Shown here: one piece after another, positions 10,351 to 24,045 of the stretch
Layout: every line of letters begins with the position of its first letter
Numbering within the stretch: position 1 is the first letter of the stretch
NCBI RefSeq assembly: GCF_000467105.1
Contig: NZ_BATI01000021.1
Coordinates: 60,228 to 124,227, forward strand
Source: Aquipseudomonas alcaligenes NBRC 14159
GTDB taxonomy: Bacteria > Pseudomonadota > Gammaproteobacteria > Pseudomonadales > Pseudomonadaceae
DNA length: 64,000 nucleotides
Direction: 5' to 3'
Notes under the pieces: model-generated
The model's input: only the letters and a program-made list of their open reading frames with translations
What the model was told of the DNA's origin: nothing
Databases searched by the model: none
Translations under genes and position numbers: made by a program

Positions 10351-10509
10351 CCGTGGCACGGCCGCGCTGAAGCGCCCGTCTGCGTTGTTGGAGGCCGATT
10401 CGCCGATGCTCATTGCCACTAGGCAACTGCGCTCGTCGAACCGACCTCCGCCTAGCAGCCAGACGCTCCATCACGGCCCGATAGAGCGCTAGAAGCAAGA
10501 TTTTCGTAG

Positions 10510-10533
10510 GGTGGACAGCCGAAGCTGTCCACC
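10510..10533. repeat. perfect inverted repeat between purH and purD
   Basis: GGTGGACAGC and GCTGTCCACC form a 10-bp perfect stem around the loop CGAA, preceded by CGTAG. It resembles the CGTAGGGTGGA-type REP elements of pseudomonads. I see nothing else recognisable in the 220-bp purH-purD gap apart from the purD ribosome site. Confidence 0.6.
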
Positions 10534-10570
10534 GAACGGGCCACCGGCCCGCCTCCACAAGGAGAGAGAC

Positions 10571-11860
<1,290 letters not shown>

Positions 11861-11924
11861 TCCGGCAGGCCGGTCACGCCGATTCGCGACCGGCCGCATA
11901 GTAAAGATGCGGTAAACTCCCCAG

Positions 11925-11952
11925 AAAGGCAGCCGGCATGGCTGCCTTTTGC
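11925..11952 (+). terminator. intrinsic terminator after purD
   Basis: AAAGGCAGCC, a 5-nt loop and GGCTGCCTTTT form a 10-bp stem with a T-run. The retS -10 region begins 15 bp downstream. Confidence 0.85.
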
Positions 11953-11966
11953 GCATAAGCCGTAGC

Positions 11967-11972
11967 TATAAT
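11967..11972 (+). promoter_or_regulatory. retS -10 element
   Basis: A consensus TATAAT lies 30 bp before the GTG start of retS and just past the purD terminator. I see no good -35 at 17 bp (GCCTTT), so the promoter may need an activator. Confidence 0.5.
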
Positions 11973-12002
11973 CGGGGCATCACTCATAGAAGGGACTCCA
12001 CT

Positions 12003-14771
<2,769 letters not shown>

Positions 14772-14838
14772 ACCCGGGTAGCGGCCTCCGGCCGTCGCCC
14801 TCTATGCTGTGCTGCACTTCCACTGGCGAGCCGTTCCC

Positions 14839-15435
14839 ATGCTGTCCTTGCTGTTCACCATTTACCTGAAGATGCTGGTTCTCTACAGCCCGTTCTTCGT
14901 GCTGTCCTGCTTCATCGGCCTGACGCCGGGCTACAGCACCAGAGAGCGCAAGCGGCTGGCCTGGAAGGTCGCGCTGGGCACCCTGATCGCCAGCGTGCTG
15001 CTGTACCTGTTTGGCCAGACCATCTTCGAGATCTTCGGCATCACCGCCGATGCCTTCCGCATCGGCGCTGGCTCGGTACTGTTTATCTCGGCGCTGGGCA
15101 TGGCCCAGGGCAAATCGGCGGTGCAGGCCGACAACGTCAATCAGGACGTCACCATCGTGCCGCTGACCATCCCGCTTACCGTCGGCCCCGGCACCATCGG
15201 TGCGCTGCTGGTGATGGGCATCAGCCAGCCGGAATGGGACGACAAGCTGATCGCCATCGCCGCCATCGCCATTGCCAGCGTCACGGTAGGCCTGGTGCTC
15301 TATCTGTCCGACAAGGTCGAGCGCCTGCTCGGCCAGCAGGGCCTGCAGATCCTCAGCCGGCTGATGGGCCTGTTCGTCTGCGCCCTGGCCGCGCAGATCA
15401 TCTTCACCGGGGTCAAGGGCTACCTAGCCCCCTGA
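14839..15435 (+). CDS. MarC/YhgN family integral membrane protein
   Basis: This 198-residue protein has six predicted membrane helices and the MarC family pattern: an N-terminal LYLKMLVLYSPFFVLSCFIG-like segment, a central TIVPLTIPLTVGPGTIGALL motif, and a third repeat ending LFVCALAAQIIFTGVKGYL. The family's transport function is unproven; some members have been reported to export amino acids or antibiotics, but the founding MarC does not confer resistance. The gene follows retS, a conserved neighbourhood in Pseudomonas. Confidence 0.85.
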   Translation: MLSLLFTIYLKMLVLYSPFFVLSCFIGLTPGYSTRERKRLAWKVALGTLIASVLLYLFGQTIFEIFGITADAFRIGAGSVLFISALGMAQGKSAVQADNVNQDVTIVPLTIPLTVGPGTIGALLVMGISQPEWDDKLIAIAAIAIASVTVGLVLYLSDKVERLLGQQGLQILSRLMGLFVCALAAQIIFTGVKGYLAP

Positions 15436-15545
15436 TCGCCCGCACGCACCAGCGCCGGGCGCGCGGCCCCCAAAGAGGGCAACCGCTGCGCCCATGCGCG
15501 CCATCAATCACGATAAAAACCATATAAATCAGCCAGTTAACAGAC

Positions 15546-15561
15546 TGGCATAGCTTCTGCT
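15546..15561 (+). promoter_or_regulatory. sigma-54 (-24/-12) promoter upstream of atzF
   Basis: TGGCATAGCTTCTGCT matches the sigma-54 consensus TGGCACG-N4-TTGCW, with GG and GC exactly 10 bp apart. It lies 40 bp before the atzF start and faces it. It implies enhancer-dependent, probably nitrogen-limited, expression of atzF, gntR and perhaps the urt genes. I did not find a convincing NtrC site upstream. Confidence 0.7.
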
Positions 15562-15574
15562 TTGCGGATACCAA

Positions 15575-15586
15575 CTTGGATACAAG
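15575..15586. promoter_or_regulatory. candidate GntR operator between promoter and atzF
   Basis: CTTGGATACAAG has TTG/CAA arms around a short centre, the shape of operators bound by FCD-type GntR regulators. The GGATAC core is repeated 12 bp upstream at 15566. It lies at or just downstream of the transcription start expected from the sigma-54 promoter, where a repressor would act. The regulator gene is two positions downstream in the same operon. This is inferred, not shown. Confidence 0.45.
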
Positions 15587-15601
15587 AAGGAATCCGCAGC
15601 A

Positions 15602-17398
15602 ATGTCGCAGAGCACCCGCGGCTGGACCCTGAACGACTGGCAACAGGCCTATCGCAACCAGCACCTGCAACCGGCTGTGCTGGCCGAGCTGCTGGCCGAA
15701 CTGAACGACAGCGATCCCGCCTGGATCAGCCTCGCCTCTGCGCAGCAGCTGCAGGTCCAGCTCGACGAACTGGCCGAGCGCCTGGCCGACGTCGCTGGCG
15801 ACCTGGCCAAACTGCCGCTGTATGGCGTGCCCTTCGCCATCAAGGACAACATCGATGTCGCTGGCTGGCCCACCACCGCAGCCTGCCCCGAATTCGCCTA
15901 CACCGCCGCAGCCGACGCCTGCGTGGTCGCCCGCCTGCGCGCCGCCGGCGCCATCGTCATCGGCAAGACCAACCTCGACCAGTTCGCCACCGGTCTGGTC
16001 GGCACCCGCTCGCCCTATGGTGCGGTGCCCAACAGCTTCGATCCCACCTACGTCAGCGGCGGCTCCAGTTCCGGCTCGGCCAGCGTGGTCGCGCGCGGCC
16101 TGCTGCCCTTTGCGCTGGGCACCGATACCGCCGGCTCCGGCCGTGTGCCGGCCGGCTTCAACAACATCGTCGGGCTCAAGCCGACCAAGGGCTGGCTGTC
16201 CACCCGCGGCCTGCTGCCCGCCTGCCGTACCCTCGACTGCATCTCGGTGTTCGCCCTGACCGTGGCCGACGCCCAGGCCGTGGCCACTATCGCCGGCGGC
16301 TTCGATGCCGCCGATCCCTACAGTAGGGAAAACCCCAACAGCGCCAAGGTCGGCATGCCGGCCAAACCACGCCTGGCGGTACCGGCTGCCCCCGAGTTCT
16401 TCGGCGACGCGCAGAACCAGGCCGTGTTCGAACAGGCCCTGGGCCAGCTGCGTGAGCTGGGCGCCGAGCTGGTGGAGATCGACTTCGCGCCCTTCCGCGA
16501 ACTGGCCGAACAGCTTTATTACGGTTCCTGGGTCGCCGAACGCACGGTGGCCCTGGAGCACGTCGATCCCGCGCATATCAACCCGGTGGTACGCGGCATC
16601 GTGGCGGGCGGTGAGCAATACAGCGCCTGCGACGCCTACAAGGCCGAGTACATCCGCGCCGAGCTGAGCCGCAGGATCAACGACGCCCTGGTCGGCTTCG
16701 ACGCCCTGGTAGTACCGACCTCGCCGACCATTCGCACCCTGGCCGAAATGGCCGCCGAACCGGTGCTGTTCAACAGCCAGTTCGGTACCTACACCAACTT
16801 CACCAACCTCGCCGACCTCTGCGCCCTGGCCGTGCCTGCCGGCTTGCGCGCCGATGGCCTGCCGGCCGGCATCACTCTGCTCGCCCCGGCCTGGCACGAC
16901 CAGGCACTGGCCGCCCTCGGCCGGCGCTGGCAGGACTTCCTCGCCCTGCCGCTGGGCGCCACCGGCCGCGCACTGCCGCCGCAGGGAGCGCCGGCCCAGG
17001 CACCAGGCAGCGTGCGGGTGGCCGTAGTCGGCGCGCACCTCACCGGCATGCCGCTGAACTTCCAGCTCACCCGCCGCGACGCCGTACTGGTCGAGCAGAC
17101 CACCAGTTCTGCCCATTACCGCCTCTACGCCCTGCCCGGTACCGTGCCGCCCAAGCCGGGCCTGGCGCGGGTGGCCGAGGATGGCGCCGAGATCATCGTC
17201 GAGCTGTGGGACGTGCCGCAGGCGCGCTTCGGCGAGTTCGTCGCCGAGATCCCGCCACCGCTCGGCATCGGCAATCTGCAGCTGGCCGACGGCCGCTGGG
17301 TCAAGGGCTTCATCTGCGAGCCGTACGCGCTTGAAGGGGCACGCGACATCACCGGCTTCGGTGGCTGGCGCGCCTTCATTGCCAGTCAGCAGGGCTGA
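15602..17398 (+). CDS. atzF: allophanate hydrolase
   Basis: This 598-residue amidase-signature enzyme hydrolyses allophanate to ammonia and carbon dioxide. The catalytic triad is visible: Lys81 (PFAIKDNIDV), the cis-serine in GGSSSGSASVV near 155-157, and Ser179 in DTAGSGRVPAG. The C-terminal region, about 465-598, is the second domain found in full-length AtzF, so the protein is complete. Allophanate is normally made by urea carboxylase, or arises from biuret, cyanuric acid or guanylurea breakdown, yet no urea carboxylase gene is next to it. The start has an AGAAGGA ribosome site. The stop is 5 bp before gntR. Confidence 0.93.
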   Translation: MSQSTRGWTLNDWQQAYRNQHLQPAVLAELLAELNDSDPAWISLASAQQLQVQLDELAERLADVAGDLAKLPLYGVPFAIKDNIDVAGWPTTAACPEFAYTAAADACVVARLRAAGAIVIGKTNLDQFATGLVGTRSPYGAVPNSFDPTYVSGGSSSGSASVVARGLLPFALGTDTAGSGRVPAGFNNIVGLKPTKGWLSTRGLLPACRTLDCISVFALTVADAQAVATIAGGFDAADPYSRENPNSAKVGMPAKPRLAVPAAPEFFGDAQNQAVFEQALGQLRELGAELVEIDFAPFRELAEQLYYGSWVAERTVALEHVDPAHINPVVRGIVAGGEQYSACDAYKAEYIRAELSRRINDALVGFDALVVPTSPTIRTLAEMAAEPVLFNSQFGTYTNFTNLADLCALAVPAGLRADGLPAGITLLAPAWHDQALAALGRRWQDFLALPLGATGRALPPQGAPAQAPGSVRVAVVGAHLTGMPLNFQLTRRDAVLVEQTTSSAHYRLYALPGTVPPKPGLARVAEDGAEIIVELWDVPQARFGEFVAEIPPPLGIGNLQLADGRWVKGFICEPYALEGARDITGFGGWRAFIASQQG

Positions 17399-17403
17399 AT
17401 CCC

Positions 17404-18174
17404 ATGCCCCGTCGTGTCGCGCCGCCGAGCCTGGCCGATGCCATCTACCGGCAGCTCAAGGAGGACATCTTCGAATTCCGCCTGCTGCCGGGCGATCGCT
17501 TCAGCGAGGGCGACGTCGCCGAGCGCATGGCGGCCAGCCGCACGCCGGTGCGCCAGGCGCTGTATCGCCTGCAGCGCGAGGGTCAGGTGCAGGTGCACTT
17601 TCGCAGCGGCTGGCAGGTCAGCCCGCTGGACTTCGAACGTTTCGAGGAACTCTACGACCTGCGCACCGTGCTGGAGCTGGAGGCGGTGCGGCGCCTGTGC
17701 CTGCGCCCCGAGTTCGAGCAGCACCCGACCCTGCTGCAGCTCGGTCGCACCTGGCTGGTGCAACCCGAGCAGCGCCTGCACGACGGCAAGGCGGTTTCCC
17801 TGCTTGATGAGCAGTTTCACTGCCTGCTGGTCGAGGCCGGCCGCAATCGCGAGATGGCCCGCGTGCACCAGCAGGTGACCGAGCAGATCCGCATTCTGAG
17901 GCGCCTGGACTTCACCCAGCGGCCACGGATTACCGCCACCTACGACGAACATGGACGAATTCTTGGCGCGATCCTCGCGCGCCATTGTGAAGAGGCACAG
18001 CTATTGCTCAGGACCCATATCGAGGAGAGCAAGGCGGAAGTGCGCACGATCACCCTGCACATGTTGCACAGTGCCCGACAGAAGGCGCCGGCGACGCGGA
18101 GTGAGCGCGATGACCTTGGTTCCACTGCCACAACAGATAACAACAAACCAGCAGTTCAACACTCAAGTTCGTGA
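17404..18174 (+). CDS. GntR family (FCD-type) transcriptional regulator
   Basis: The product is 256 residues. The N-terminal winged helix has ADAIYRQLKEDIFEFRLLPG, then FSEGDVAERMAASRTPVRQA, the standard GntR signature. The C-terminal all-helical FCD domain (about 80-225) contains YDLRTVLELEAVRRL and the histidine-rich DEQFHCLLVEAGRN and HCEEAQLLLRTHIEES, which usually bind a metal and a small acid. The last 30 residues are polar and probably disordered. It is sandwiched between atzF and urtA and most likely controls allophanate/urea use by binding upstream of atzF. Confidence 0.9.
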   Translation: MPRRVAPPSLADAIYRQLKEDIFEFRLLPGDRFSEGDVAERMAASRTPVRQALYRLQREGQVQVHFRSGWQVSPLDFERFEELYDLRTVLELEAVRRLCLRPEFEQHPTLLQLGRTWLVQPEQRLHDGKAVSLLDEQFHCLLVEAGRNREMARVHQQVTEQIRILRRLDFTQRPRITATYDEHGRILGAILARHCEEAQLLLRTHIEESKAEVRTITLHMLHSARQKAPATRSERDDLGSTATTDNNKPAVQHSSS

Positions 18175-18188
18175 ATGGAGATCGCACC

Positions 18189-19454
18189 ATGCAACGTCGC
18201 AGCCTGATCAAGGCCTTCACCCTTTCCGCATCCATCGCCGCCATGGGCATGACCTGGACCGTGCAGGCCGCCGAAACCATCAAGGTCGGCATCCTCCACT
18301 CGCTGTCCGGCACCATGGCGATCTCCGAAACCTCGCTGAAAGACATGGCGCTGATGACCATCGATGAGATCAACGCCAAGGGCGGGGTGAATGGCAAGCA
18401 ACTCGAACCGGTGGTGGTCGACCCGGCCTCCAACTGGCCGCTGTTCGCCGAGAAGGCACGCCAGCTGCTGACCCAGGACAAGGTCGACGTGGTCTTCGGC
18501 TGCTGGACCTCGGTGTCGCGCAAGTCCGTACTGCCGGTGTTCGAGGAACTCAACGGCCTGCTGTTCTATCCGGTGCAGTACGAAGGCGAAGAGATGTCGC
18601 CGAACGTCTTCTACACCGGCGCGGCACCGAACCAGCAGGCCATCCCGGCAGTGGAATACCTGATGAGCGAGGACGGCGGCGAGGCCAAGCGCTTCTTCCT
18701 GCTGGGTACCGACTACGTCTACCCGCGCACCACCAACAAGATCCTGCGCGCCTTCCTGCACAGCAAGGGCGTGGCCGACAAGGATATCGAAGAGGTCTAC
18801 ACCCCCTTCGGTCATAGCGACTATCAAACCATCGTCGCCAACATCAAGAAGTTCTCCGCCGGCGGCAAGACCGCGGTGATCTCCACCGTCAACGGCGACT
18901 CCAACGTGCCGTTCTACAAGGAACTGGCCAACCAGGGCATCGAAGCCACCGACATCCCGGTAGTGGCCTTCTCGGTCGGCGAGGAAGAACTGCGCGGCAT
19001 CGACACCAAGCCCCTGGTTGGCCAGCTGGCCGCCTGGAACTACTTCCAGTCCGTGGATAACCCGGTCAACACCGAGTTCGTCAACAAGTGGAAGGCCTAC
19101 GCCAAGGCCAAGAACCTGCCGAACTATCAGACCGCGGTAACCAACGACCCGATGGAAGCCACCTACGTCGGCATCAACATGTGGGCCCAGGCCGTCGAGA
19201 AAGCCGGCACCACCGATGTCGACAAGGTCCGCGAAGCCCTGGCCGGCCAGACCTTCGCCGCACCGAGTGGCTACACCCTGACCATGGACAAGACCAACCA
19301 CCACCTGCACAAGCCGGTGATGATCGGCGAAGTCCAGGAAGACGGTCAGTTCTCCATCGTCTGGCAGACCGAAGGCCCGCTGCGCGCCCAGCCGTGGAGC
19401 CCCTTCATCCCCGGCAACGACAAGAAGCCGGACTACGCGGTGAAGTCCAACTAA
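18189..19454 (+). CDS. urtA: urea ABC transporter, substrate-binding protein
   Basis: This 421-residue periplasmic protein binds urea and delivers it to UrtBC. The export signal MQRRSLIKAFTLSASIAAMG contains a twin-arginine-like RRSLIK motif. The mature protein starts near AETIKVGILHSLSGTMAISE, the hallmark of the UrtA/AmiC branch of the branched-chain amino-acid receptor family. Conserved segments include VFGCWTSVSRKSVLPVFEE and LFYPVQYEGEEMSPNVFYTG. It begins 14 bp after gntR, so it can be cotranscribed from the atzF promoter. A strong hairpin repeat pair follows before urtB. Confidence 0.96.
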   Translation: MQRRSLIKAFTLSASIAAMGMTWTVQAAETIKVGILHSLSGTMAISETSLKDMALMTIDEINAKGGVNGKQLEPVVVDPASNWPLFAEKARQLLTQDKVDVVFGCWTSVSRKSVLPVFEELNGLLFYPVQYEGEEMSPNVFYTGAAPNQQAIPAVEYLMSEDGGEAKRFFLLGTDYVYPRTTNKILRAFLHSKGVADKDIEEVYTPFGHSDYQTIVANIKKFSAGGKTAVISTVNGDSNVPFYKELANQGIEATDIPVVAFSVGEEELRGIDTKPLVGQLAAWNYFQSVDNPVNTEFVNKWKAYAKAKNLPNYQTAVTNDPMEATYVGINMWAQAVEKAGTTDVDKVREALAGQTFAAPSGYTLTMDKTNHHLHKPVMIGEVQEDGQFSIVWQTEGPLRAQPWSPFIPGNDKKPDYAVKSN

Positions 19455-19510
19455 GCCCTAAGTAGTCCGCTAGGCCGTTCCTGGATTGCCCTCCGGGCTG
19501 CGGCCTGCCT

Positions 19511-19600
19511 CCCCTCTCCCGCTTGCGGGAGAGGGGCCGGGGGAGAGGGCTAGCCAGACCACGCCCCTCTCCCTAACCCTCTCCCATCAATGGGAGAGGG
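19511..19600. repeat. paired CCCTCTCCC hairpin elements between urtA and urtB
   Basis: Two hairpin units lie in opposite orientation. The first (19511-19549) has the stem CCCTCTCCCGC/GCGGGAGAGGG and a GGGGGAGAGGG tail. The second (19564-19600) has CCCTCTCCCAT/ATGGGAGAGGG with its tail on the other side. The same family occurs at 23150-23262, 31590-31678, 59402-59427 and 63960-64000. It is a REP/BIME-like dispersed repeat. Confidence 0.85.
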
Positions 19601-19631
19601 AATATTCCGGCGTACCCCAAGGATCCTTCGT

Positions 19632-21203
19632 ATGCCCACTGCCCTTTACCGAATCCTGCTGTCACTGGCGCTGCTGCTGCCACTGACCGCCCATGCCGGC
19701 GACGCCAATGATTTTGTCGCCGCCAACCCGGCCAAGCAGGCCAAGCTTCTCGAAAGCTGGGCCGCCCACCCCGATCCCGCCCGCCAGCCGCTACTCGATG
19801 CCCTGCAGCAGGGCCGCGTCGGCGTCGATGCCAGCAAGACCGCCTTCTATGAGGTCGACGGCGCCTGGCAAGCCGCCGAAGCAGCTGCGACCGCCGACGG
19901 CACGCCGAAGAAGCTGCGCCTGAACAACCGCCTGCGCGGCCTGCTGGCCAACGTGCAGGCCAGCCAGCAACTGCTCGCCGCAGAGCCGGCCACGCGCCTG
20001 GCCGCCGCCCAACAGCTGCAGAAGAGCGCCAAGCCAGCGCAGCTGGAACTACTCAACGCCCGCGTCGCCAGCGAACAGGATGACGGCGTGCGCGCCGCCC
20101 TGGCCCTGGCCCTGGCCAACCTGCAGCTGGTCGATCCCGATCCGGCGATCCGCCTGAAGGCCGTGCGCCTGCTCGGCGAGAGCGGCGATCCGCTGGCCCG
20201 CACCCGCCTGGAAGGCCTGCTGGCCGAGGGCGTGGAAACCGACGCCGCAGTCCGCACCGCCGCCGAAACCAGCCTGGCCCAGGTCAAGCGCCGCCTGCTG
20301 GTCGGCGAGCTGCTCGGCCAGGCCTTTAGCGGCCTGAGCCTCGGCTCGATCCTGCTGCTCGCCGCCCTGGGTCTGGCCATCACCTTCGGCCTGCTCGGCG
20401 TGATCAACATGGCCCACGGCGAGATGCTGATGCTCGGCGCCTACACCACCTATATGGTGCAGCTGGGCTTCCAGCGCCTGGCACCGGAATACCTCGCCCT
20501 CTACCCGCTGGCCGCCCTGCCGGTGGCCTTCTTCGTCACCGCCGCCATCGGCATGGCGCTGGAGCGCACGGTGATCCGCCACCTCTACGGCCGCCCGCTG
20601 GAAACCCTGCTGGCCACCTGGGGCATCAGCCTGATCCTGATCCAGGCCGTGCGGGTGATCTTCGGCGCGCAGAACGTCGAGGTGGCCAACCCGCAGTGGC
20701 TGTCCGGCGGCGTGCAGGTGCTGCCCAACCTGGTGCTGCCCTACAGCCGCCTGGTGATCATCGGCTTCGCCCTGTTCGTGGTCCTGCTGACCTGGCTGCT
20801 GCTGAACAAGACCCGCCTCGGCCTCAACGTCCGCGCCGTCACCCAGAATCGAAATATGGCCGCCTGCTGCGGCGTGCCGACCGGCCGGGTGGACATGCTC
20901 GCCTTCGGTTTGGGTTCCGGCATCGCCGGCCTCGGTGGTGTGGCCCTGTCGCAGATCGGCAACGTCGGCCCGGACCTAGGCCAGAGCTACATCATCGACT
21001 CCTTCCTGGTGGTGGTGCTCGGCGGCGTCGGCCAGCTGGCCGGCAGCGTCATGGCCGCCTTCGGCCTGGGCATCGCCAACAAGCTGCTGGAGCCGCAGAT
21101 CGGCGCCGTGCTCGGCAAGATCCTGATCCTCGCGCTGATCATTCTGTTTATCCAGAAACGTCCGCAAGGCCTCTTCGCTCTCAAGGGACGGGTGATCGAC
21201 TGA
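19632..21203 (+). CDS. urtB: urea ABC transporter, permease protein UrtB
   Basis: This 523-residue permease is the LivH-type membrane subunit of the urea importer. Like other UrtB proteins it has a signal peptide (to about residue 22) and an extra N-terminal helical domain of about 200 residues before the membrane domain. The latter begins near GQAFSGLSLGSILLLAALGL and includes INMAHGEMLMLGAYTTY and the coupling-loop region of the family. ATG 19632 is chosen for the AAGGA ribosome site 8 bp upstream. Its TGA overlaps the urtC ATG by one base. Confidence 0.95.
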   Translation: MPTALYRILLSLALLLPLTAHAGDANDFVAANPAKQAKLLESWAAHPDPARQPLLDALQQGRVGVDASKTAFYEVDGAWQAAEAAATADGTPKKLRLNNRLRGLLANVQASQQLLAAEPATRLAAAQQLQKSAKPAQLELLNARVASEQDDGVRAALALALANLQLVDPDPAIRLKAVRLLGESGDPLARTRLEGLLAEGVETDAAVRTAAETSLAQVKRRLLVGELLGQAFSGLSLGSILLLAALGLAITFGLLGVINMAHGEMLMLGAYTTYMVQLGFQRLAPEYLALYPLAALPVAFFVTAAIGMALERTVIRHLYGRPLETLLATWGISLILIQAVRVIFGAQNVEVANPQWLSGGVQVLPNLVLPYSRLVIIGFALFVVLLTWLLLNKTRLGLNVRAVTQNRNMAACCGVPTGRVDMLAFGLGSGIAGLGGVALSQIGNVGPDLGQSYIIDSFLVVVLGGVGQLAGSVMAAFGLGIANKLLEPQIGAVLGKILILALIILFIQKRPQGLFALKGRVID

Positions 21204-22290
21204 TGACTCAAGCACTCAATCAAACGCTGCTGGCGCGAGCCACGGCGAAACTGGGGCCGCAGGCGTCCCTCGCTCTCGGCCTGCTGATACTGGCTGTACT
21301 GCTGGCCATGCCGCTGCTGCACCTGCTACCGGCGGACAACGCCCTGCACGTCTCGGCCTACGGCCTGACCCTGGTCGGCAAGATCCTCTGCTACGCCATC
21401 GTCGCCCTGGCGCTGGACCTGGTCTGGGGCTACGCCGGCCTGCTGTCGCTCGGCCACGGCCTGTTCTTCGCCCTCGGCGGCTATGCCATGGGCATGTACC
21501 TGATGCGTCAAAGCGCGGGGGATGGCTTGCCCGCCTTCATGAGCTTCCTCGCCTGGAGCGAGCTGCCCTGGTACTGGTACGGCACCAGCAACTTCCTCTG
21601 GGCCCTGTGCCTGGTGGTGCTGGCGCCCGGTTTGCTGGCCCTGGTGTTCGGCTTCTTCGCCTTCCGCTCGCGGATCAAGGGCGTGTATTTCTCGATCATG
21701 ACCCAGGCCCTGACCTTCGCCGGCATGCTGCTGTTCTTCCGCAACGAGACCGGCTTCGGCGGAAATAACGGCTTCACCAATTTCAGGACGATCCTGGGCT
21801 TCGACATCACCGCCCCGGGCACCCGCGCCTTCCTGTTCTTCTGCACCGTGCTGCTGCTGGTCGGCAGCCTGGCCCTGGGCTTCGCCCTGGCGCGCAGCAA
21901 GTTCGGCCGGGTGCTCACCGCCCTGCGTGACGCGGAGAACCGCCTGATGTTCTGCGGCTACGACCCGCGCGGCTACAAGCTGTTTATCTGGGTGCTCTCC
22001 GCCGTGCTGTGCGGCCTGGCCGGCGCGCTGTACGTGCCGCAGGTGGGCATCATCAACCCCAGCGAGATGTCGCCGACCAACTCCATCGAGGCGGCCATCT
22101 GGGTCGCCCTCGGCGGGCGCGGCACGCTGATCGGCCCGCTGCTCGGCGCCGGCCTGGTCAACGGCATGAAGAGCTGGTTCACCGTGGCCTTCCCCGAATA
22201 CTGGCTGTTCGCCCTCGGCGCGCTGTTTATCGTCATCACCCTGTTCCTGCCCAAAGGGGTCATAGGACTGCTGCGCAAGGAGAAGGACCA

Positions 22291-22294
<4 letters not shown>
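21203..22294 (+). CDS. urtC: urea ABC transporter, permease protein UrtC
   Basis: This 363-residue LivM-type permease is the second membrane subunit. It has about ten hydrophobic helices and the family motif LDLVWGYAGLLSLGHGLFFALGG, read here as GYAGLLSLGHGLFFALGGYA. Other LivM-type segments are NETGFGGNNGFTNF, LRDAENRLMFCGYDPRGYKL and WVALGGRGTLIGPLLGAGLV. The start overlaps urtB by one base and the end overlaps urtD by four bases (ATGA), so the three genes are translationally coupled. Confidence 0.95.
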
Positions 22295-23142
<848 letters not shown>

Positions 23143-23149
23143 ACAACCA

Positions 23150-23262
23150 CCCTCTCCCTAACCCTCTCCCATAAATGGGAGAGGGAACTTGCGCGGAGCC
23201 AAGGTCCGACACTGCGCACTTGCTCCCCTCTCCCGCCGGCGGGAGAGGGGCGGGGGAGAGGG
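23150..23262. repeat. paired CCCTCTCCC hairpin elements between urtD and urtE
   Basis: Unit one (23150-23185) has stem CCCTCTCCCAT/ATGGGAGAGGG. Unit two (23225-23262) has stem CCCTCTCCCGCC/GGCGGGAGAGGG plus a GGGGGAGAGGG tail. The orientation is opposed, as at 19511-19600 but in the reverse order. Confidence 0.85.
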
Positions 23263-23294
23263 AAGCAGACAAGTAGGACTCAAGAGGCGAACAC

Positions 23295-23993
23295 ATGCTG
23301 CAAGTCCAACAGCTTCACCAGTACTACGGCGGCAGCCACATCCTGCGCGGCCTGTCCTTCGAGGCGAAGATCGGCGAAGTCACCTGCCTGCTCGGCCGCA
23401 ACGGCGTGGGCAAGACCACATTGCTCAAATGCCTGATGGGCCTGATCCCGGCCAAGGAAGGCACGATCGCCTGGGAAGGCCAGGCCATCAATGGCCACAA
23501 GCCGCACCAGCGCGTGCATGCCGGCATCGCCTATGTGCCGCAGGGTAGAGAAATTTTCCCCAGGCTCACGGTCGAGGAAAACCTGCTGATGGGCCTGTCC
23601 CGTTTCAGCGCCAGCGAAGCCAAGACCGTCCCCGAGTTCATCTACGAGCTGTTCCCGGTGCTGCGCGAGATGAAGCAGCGCCGTGGCGGTGACCTCTCTG
23701 GCGGTCAGCAGCAACAGCTGGCCATCGGCCGCGCACTGGCCAGCCAGCCGCGCCTGCTGATCCTCGACGAACCCACCGAAGGCATCCAGCCCTCGGTGAT
23801 CAAGGAGATCGGCGTGGTCATCAGAAAACTCGCGGAACGCGGCGATATGGCCATCCTGCTGGTCGAGCAGTTCTACGACTTCGCCGCCGAACTGGCCGAC
23901 CAGTACCTGGTGATGAGCCGTGGCGAGATCGTTCAGCAGGGCCGTGGCGAGACCATGGAGGCCGATGGCGTGCGCGGGCTGGTGGCGATCTGA
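23295..23993 (+). CDS. urtE: urea ABC transporter, ATP-binding protein UrtE
   Basis: This 232-residue LivF-type ATPase starts MLQVQQLHQYYGGSHILRGL, typical of UrtE. It has Walker A LLGRNGVGKTTLLKCLMGL, the signature LSGGQQQQLAIGRAL and Walker B RLLILDEPTEGIQPS. It completes a five-gene urea importer. The 152-bp gap before it is filled by the hairpin repeats, so urtE may be expressed at a different level from urtBCD. Confidence 0.96.
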   Translation: MLQVQQLHQYYGGSHILRGLSFEAKIGEVTCLLGRNGVGKTTLLKCLMGLIPAKEGTIAWEGQAINGHKPHQRVHAGIAYVPQGREIFPRLTVEENLLMGLSRFSASEAKTVPEFIYELFPVLREMKQRRGGDLSGGQQQQLAIGRALASQPRLLILDEPTEGIQPSVIKEIGVVIRKLAERGDMAILLVEQFYDFAAELADQYLVMSRGEIVQQGRGETMEADGVRGLVAI

Positions 23994-24045
23994 ACGGCGA
24001 CGCCCGGCTCGTGCTCTGCGCATAATCGGTGCCTCTTCCCGTTGG

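Noticed and set aside
15436..15500. NtrC site upstream of atzF
   Set aside because: GCACC-like and TGCGCC-like half-sites occur but no second half-site fits the required spacing; left unclaimed.
18120..18188. Separate sigma-54 promoter for urtA
   Set aside because: TGGTTCCACTGC has GG and GC only 7 bp apart, not 10, so it does not qualify.
19511..19600. CRISPR array
   Set aside because: The repeats are paired hairpins in opposed orientation without regular spacers, and no cas genes are present.
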